From assembly GCA_964571815.1 (NCBI GenBank), contig CAZNDN010000177.1:1-7384 (forward strand): DNA of 7,384 nucleotides, read 5' to 3'. The position numbers and the translations under genes were made by a program. Source of the DNA: CAZNDN01 sp964571815 (GTDB lineage Bacteria > Fibrobacterota > Chitinivibrionia > Chitinivibrionales > WJKA01). Position 1 is the first letter of the stretch; each line of letters opens with the position of its first letter. The notes below the pieces were generated by a model. That model did no database searches and was not told the DNA's origin. It saw only the letters and a list, made by a program, of their open reading frames with translations. This document shows, piece after piece, positions 5,334 to 7,384 of this stretch.

Positions 5334-6113
5334 ATGGACGAAGGGAAGAGGCGGGTCCTGCACAGCTACGAAATCCCGCGGCGGACTTCCACGGCGGGAA
5401 ACTGGATTTTCCGCGTGTGTCTCGTGTCGGTCACCGGCGGGTTTCTGGCCGCGGGAAGCGCTTTCCGTACGGTCGAGCAACTACCCGCAACCGCCGCGCG
5501 CTCCACGCGGTCATTCAGGACCAAATTCGTGGTCAGGAAGCCGCCGAACCCCGAGCCACCGCCGGAGCCGACCGTGGCCCGGGAGGGAAAGCCCGAGAAA
5601 CTGTCGGAAAAGCCCGAGAAGGATGACGGCGACGAACAGAAGAATCCGGAAAAGAAGCCCGAACAAAAGAAGGCCCGCCGTGTCTATGGACTTCGCCGAG
5701 TGTACGCGAGAGGAATCGGGGCGGGGGGATCGATGTCCAATGCGGTTATCGGGAAGCGCGGGAATACTCTTGACAAAGAGGTAGACGCACTGGAAGCTGC
5801 GGAGGAGGAGCTGAAAGGGCGACTTGCCTCCGCGGCCACGGTGGAGCGGGCGCCGCGGTTCAGGAAGCGTGTGCGGCCGGAGTACACGCCCGAGATGCTG
5901 GAAAACCGGGTCCAGGGGACCGTGCGGGTGCGGGTCCTGGTTGATATTGACGGGAAGGTCAAGAAAGCCGAAGCACTCAACGACCTTGGACACGGCGCGG
6001 CGGATCAGGCCGTGCGGGCATGCAGGGCCATGGTCTTTGAACCCGCCCTTCGGGACGACAAACCCGTCGCGGTGTGGATCACCATTCCGATCCGTTTCGT
6101 GTTGCTGGAGTAG
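5334..6113 (+). CDS. tonB: TonB-family energy transducer
   Basis: This 259-residue protein is predicted to span the periplasm and pass energy from ExbB/ExbD to outer-membrane receptors. Residues 1-22 are cytoplasmic and basic, and a single membrane helix spans about 24-44 (NWIFRVCLVSVTGGFLAAGS). A Pro-rich stretch (KPPNPEPPPEP, 69-79) and a Lys/Glu/Pro linker (84-113) follow. Next is a Gly-rich block with a doubled RRVYGL-RRVYAR motif (115-148) and a charged helix (about 148-178). The TonB C-terminal domain covers about 179-259, with RPEYTPEMLENRVQGTVRVR, GKVKKAEALND and the FEPA motif (235-238). The membrane helix lacks the His that in E. coli TonB (S16/H20) contacts the motor. The ATG lies 4 nt after exbD2, with GAGGAAG as ribosome binding site. 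It is the last gene of the tight exb block. Confidence 0.93.
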   Translation: MDEGKRRVLHSYEIPRRTSTAGNWIFRVCLVSVTGGFLAAGSAFRTVEQLPATAARSTRSFRTKFVVRKPPNPEPPPEPTVAREGKPEKLSEKPEKDDGDEQKNPEKKPEQKKARRVYGLRRVYARGIGAGGSMSNAVIGKRGNTLDKEVDALEAAEEELKGRLASAATVERAPRFRKRVRPEYTPEMLENRVQGTVRVRVLVDIDGKVKKAEALNDLGHGAADQAVRACRAMVFEPALRDDKPVAVWITIPIRFVLLE

Positions 6114-6215
6114 TTGCTGGTAGTCGAGTTCATTTCCGTCCAGGAACGAGCACACATGTATTTTGCTGTTTACAAACATGACTATACCCTGTCGGATGAC
6201 AAGGAGACTGAAGGC
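6114..6215. promoter_or_regulatory. Gap between tonB and the receptor gene with a candidate operator
   Basis: This 102-nt spacer contains CATGT (6155-6159) and ACATG (6176-6180) as inverted half-sites separated by 16 nt in an AT-rich stretch, and TATACC at 6183-6188, a weak -10-like hexamer. No good -35 box is seen. The receptor could have its own regulated promoter here or be read through from tonB. No terminator hairpin with a T-tract is visible. The upstream ATG at 6156 is in frame with the receptor but lies before the signal peptide, so it is not taken as the start. Confidence 0.3.
6201..6206 (+). promoter_or_regulatory. Ribosome binding site for the receptor gene
   Basis: AAGGAG lies 9 nt before ATG 6216 and, together with the signal peptide that begins at that ATG, decides against the earlier in-frame ATG at 6156. 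Confidence 0.6.
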
Positions 6216-7384
6216 ATGATACGACGGCCGCTTTGTCGCCTTTTGCTGATGTTTCTTCTTTTTGGTGTCGGGCCTGCCGTCCATTCTCAGGACGTCGAGA
6301 AGTCCGGGGAGGTCTCGTTTGAGGATACCTCCCGCGCGGAGACGATTCTTCCCGGCGACGACGACATCAAGCTTTCCGGTCCCGCTCCCGAAGAGTCCGT
6401 CGAGGACACCCTCCCGCCTCTGGAGTCGATGCCGGAATTGCGCGAGTTCGTTGAAGCCGATTATCCGGCGGAGGCAGTGAAAGAGGGGAAGGAAGGGACG
6501 GTTTTGATGGACCTGCTGGTGAGCGACAGCGGGACGGTGGACAGCGTGGCCGTGGTTGAAGGCCTCGGGCCGTCGTTTGACAGTGCCGCCTGTGAAGCGG
6601 CCCGGCGGTTCGAATTCGTCCCGGCCATGGCTGACAGCAGTCCCGTTCCGGTGATTCTTCGCTACGAATACCGGTTCGTTCTTCAGGAGGCGATCAGGAA
6701 GGTTGTCCGGGACCGGCGGGAGGTGGTCAACTTCCGCGGGCGACTGATCGAGATGGGGACCAGGGCGCCGGCTTCAAACGCCATGATCGTGGTGTCGTTT
6801 CCTGATACGGTGCGCGACACCTCACTTGCGCTGCCGTGGGAGTCGTATATCGAGCACATCGCGGGCCTCGAAGGACAGTACCGTGAAGAGGGGCGACTTG
6901 TCACGCTGAGCGACACGGCAGGGGCGTTTTCTTTCACATCGCTCCCGTCCGGCCCCATCGAGATCTCGGTGGTTCTCTCCGGCTACGAGACCTTTTTCGA
7001 CCGGGAAACCATCACCCCCGACAGTGTTATCGAGGTCACCTATCGCCTCGAGCGAACATCGTACTCCGACTACGAGATTGTCGTCTACGGCAAGGCCCCG
7101 AAAAAGGAAGTTGCAAAGCGGAGCCTTACCCTGCGGGAAGTCCGCAAGGTGCCGGGATTCGGGGGCGATGCCGTGAAGGTGATTCAGGCAATGCCGGGGG
7201 TTTCGCGGTCGTTCTTCGGGGGCGGAGAGATCATTGTTCGGGGCGCCGGCTCGGGTGACAATCAGTACTTCCTCGACGGCCTGCCGGTTCCGTATGTCTA
7301 TCATTTCGGCGGACTGAAATCCAACTACAATTCCTCGGCCCTGGAATCGGTCGACTTCTACCCCGGCGGCTTCGGGGTGCGCTA
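6216..7384 (+). CDS. TonB-dependent outer-membrane receptor with N-terminal TonB_C-like domain (3' truncated by window)
   Basis: The frame runs from ATG 6216 through the window end, giving 389 complete residues with no stop. Residues 1 to about 25 are a classical signal peptide (IRRPLCRLLLMFLLFGVG, cleavage near VHSQ-D). After an acidic Pro/Ser region comes a TonB C-terminal-like domain (about 72-156): REFVEADYPAEAVKEGKEGT, DSGTVDSVAVVEG and AARRFEFVPA are its hallmarks. A carboxypeptidase-regulatory-like beta domain follows (about 172-280: NFRGRLIE, DTAGAFSFTSLPSG, VVLSGYETFF). YEIVVYG (286-292) resembles a TonB box, and the plug begins after it (about 300-389: LREVRKVPGFGGDAVKVIQA, IIVRGAGSGDNQYFLDGLPV, VDFYPGGFG). 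The beta-barrel lies beyond the window, so the ligand cannot be told. Position right after exbB-exbD-exbD-tonB suggests those genes energise it. Confidence 0.93.
   Translation, partial: MIRRPLCRLLLMFLLFGVGPAVHSQDVEKSGEVSFEDTSRAETILPGDDDIKLSGPAPEESVEDTLPPLESMPELREFVEADYPAEAVKEGKEGTVLMDLLVSDSGTVDSVAVVEGLGPSFDSAACEAARRFEFVPAMADSSPVPVILRYEYRFVLQEAIRKVVRDRREVVNFRGRLIEMGTRAPASNAMIVVSFPDTVRDTSLALPWESYIEHIAGLEGQYREEGRLVTLSDTAGAFSFTSLPSGPIEISVVLSGYETFFDRETITPDSVIEVTYRLERTSYSDYEIVVYGKAPKKEVAKRSLTLREVRKVPGFGGDAVKVIQAMPGVSRSFFGGGEIIVRGAGSGDNQYFLDGLPVPYVYHFGGLKSNYNSSALESVDFYPGGFGVR

Noticed and set aside
4807..5784. Long + strand ORF crossing exbD2 and tonB
   Set aside because: It is an Arg/Ser/Pro-rich out-of-frame reading. 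The true frames show ExbD and TonB domains with ribosome binding sites.
1..7384. CRISPR arrays, tRNA or rRNA genes, transposases
   Set aside because: No regularly spaced repeats, cloverleaf-like sequence or transposase motifs were seen.

Overview
This window looks like chromosomal DNA from a GC-rich, diderm (Gram-negative type) bacterium. It encodes a TonB-dependent outer-membrane receptor, an ExbB/ExbD/TonB energising system, a type IV pilus retraction ATPase and a secreted FecR-domain protein. The lineage cannot be fixed from the window. The receptor layout (a TonB C-terminal domain ahead of a carboxypeptidase-regulatory-like domain and a plug) and the long TonB linker recall myxobacteria/Deltaproteobacteria or FCB-group phyla, but that is an impression from memory and not a search result. 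All confident genes are on the + strand.

Layout. 1-387: 3' end of a TPR-containing protein with a proline/glycine hinge and a very basic tail. 442-1518: M24-family metallopeptidase (Xaa-Pro dipeptidase/aminopeptidase-like) with all five metal ligands. 1521-2618: PilT-type retraction ATPase, starting 2 nt after the peptidase stop. 2671-3417: secreted FecR-domain protein. 3418-3738: the only long gap, holding several inverted repeats (one with 14 pairs) and, on the - strand, a 25-codon ORF with a good ribosome binding site that resembles the start of a HEPN-domain protein. 3739-6113: tight operon exbB - exbD1 - exbD2 - tonB, with 4-nt and 1-nt overlaps and a 4-nt gap. 6216-end: TonB-dependent receptor, cut off by the window edge in its plug domain.

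How it fits together. ExbB and the two ExbD-like proteins would form an inner-membrane proton-driven motor. The TonB-family protein would carry its force across the periplasm to the receptor encoded next door, whose probable TonB box lies just before the plug. The most interesting point is an asymmetry in the motor. The first ExbD has Asn (N29) where E. coli ExbD has its essential transmembrane Asp25, whereas the second keeps Asp (D28). ExbB has Gln where E. coli ExbB has Glu176, and the TonB transmembrane segment lacks the usual His. The receptor also carries its own TonB C-terminal-like domain at its N-terminus. Together these suggest a diverged TonB system with a possible ExbD heterodimer and a self-contained extra TonB-like module. 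This is inference from sequence and has not been shown experimentally.
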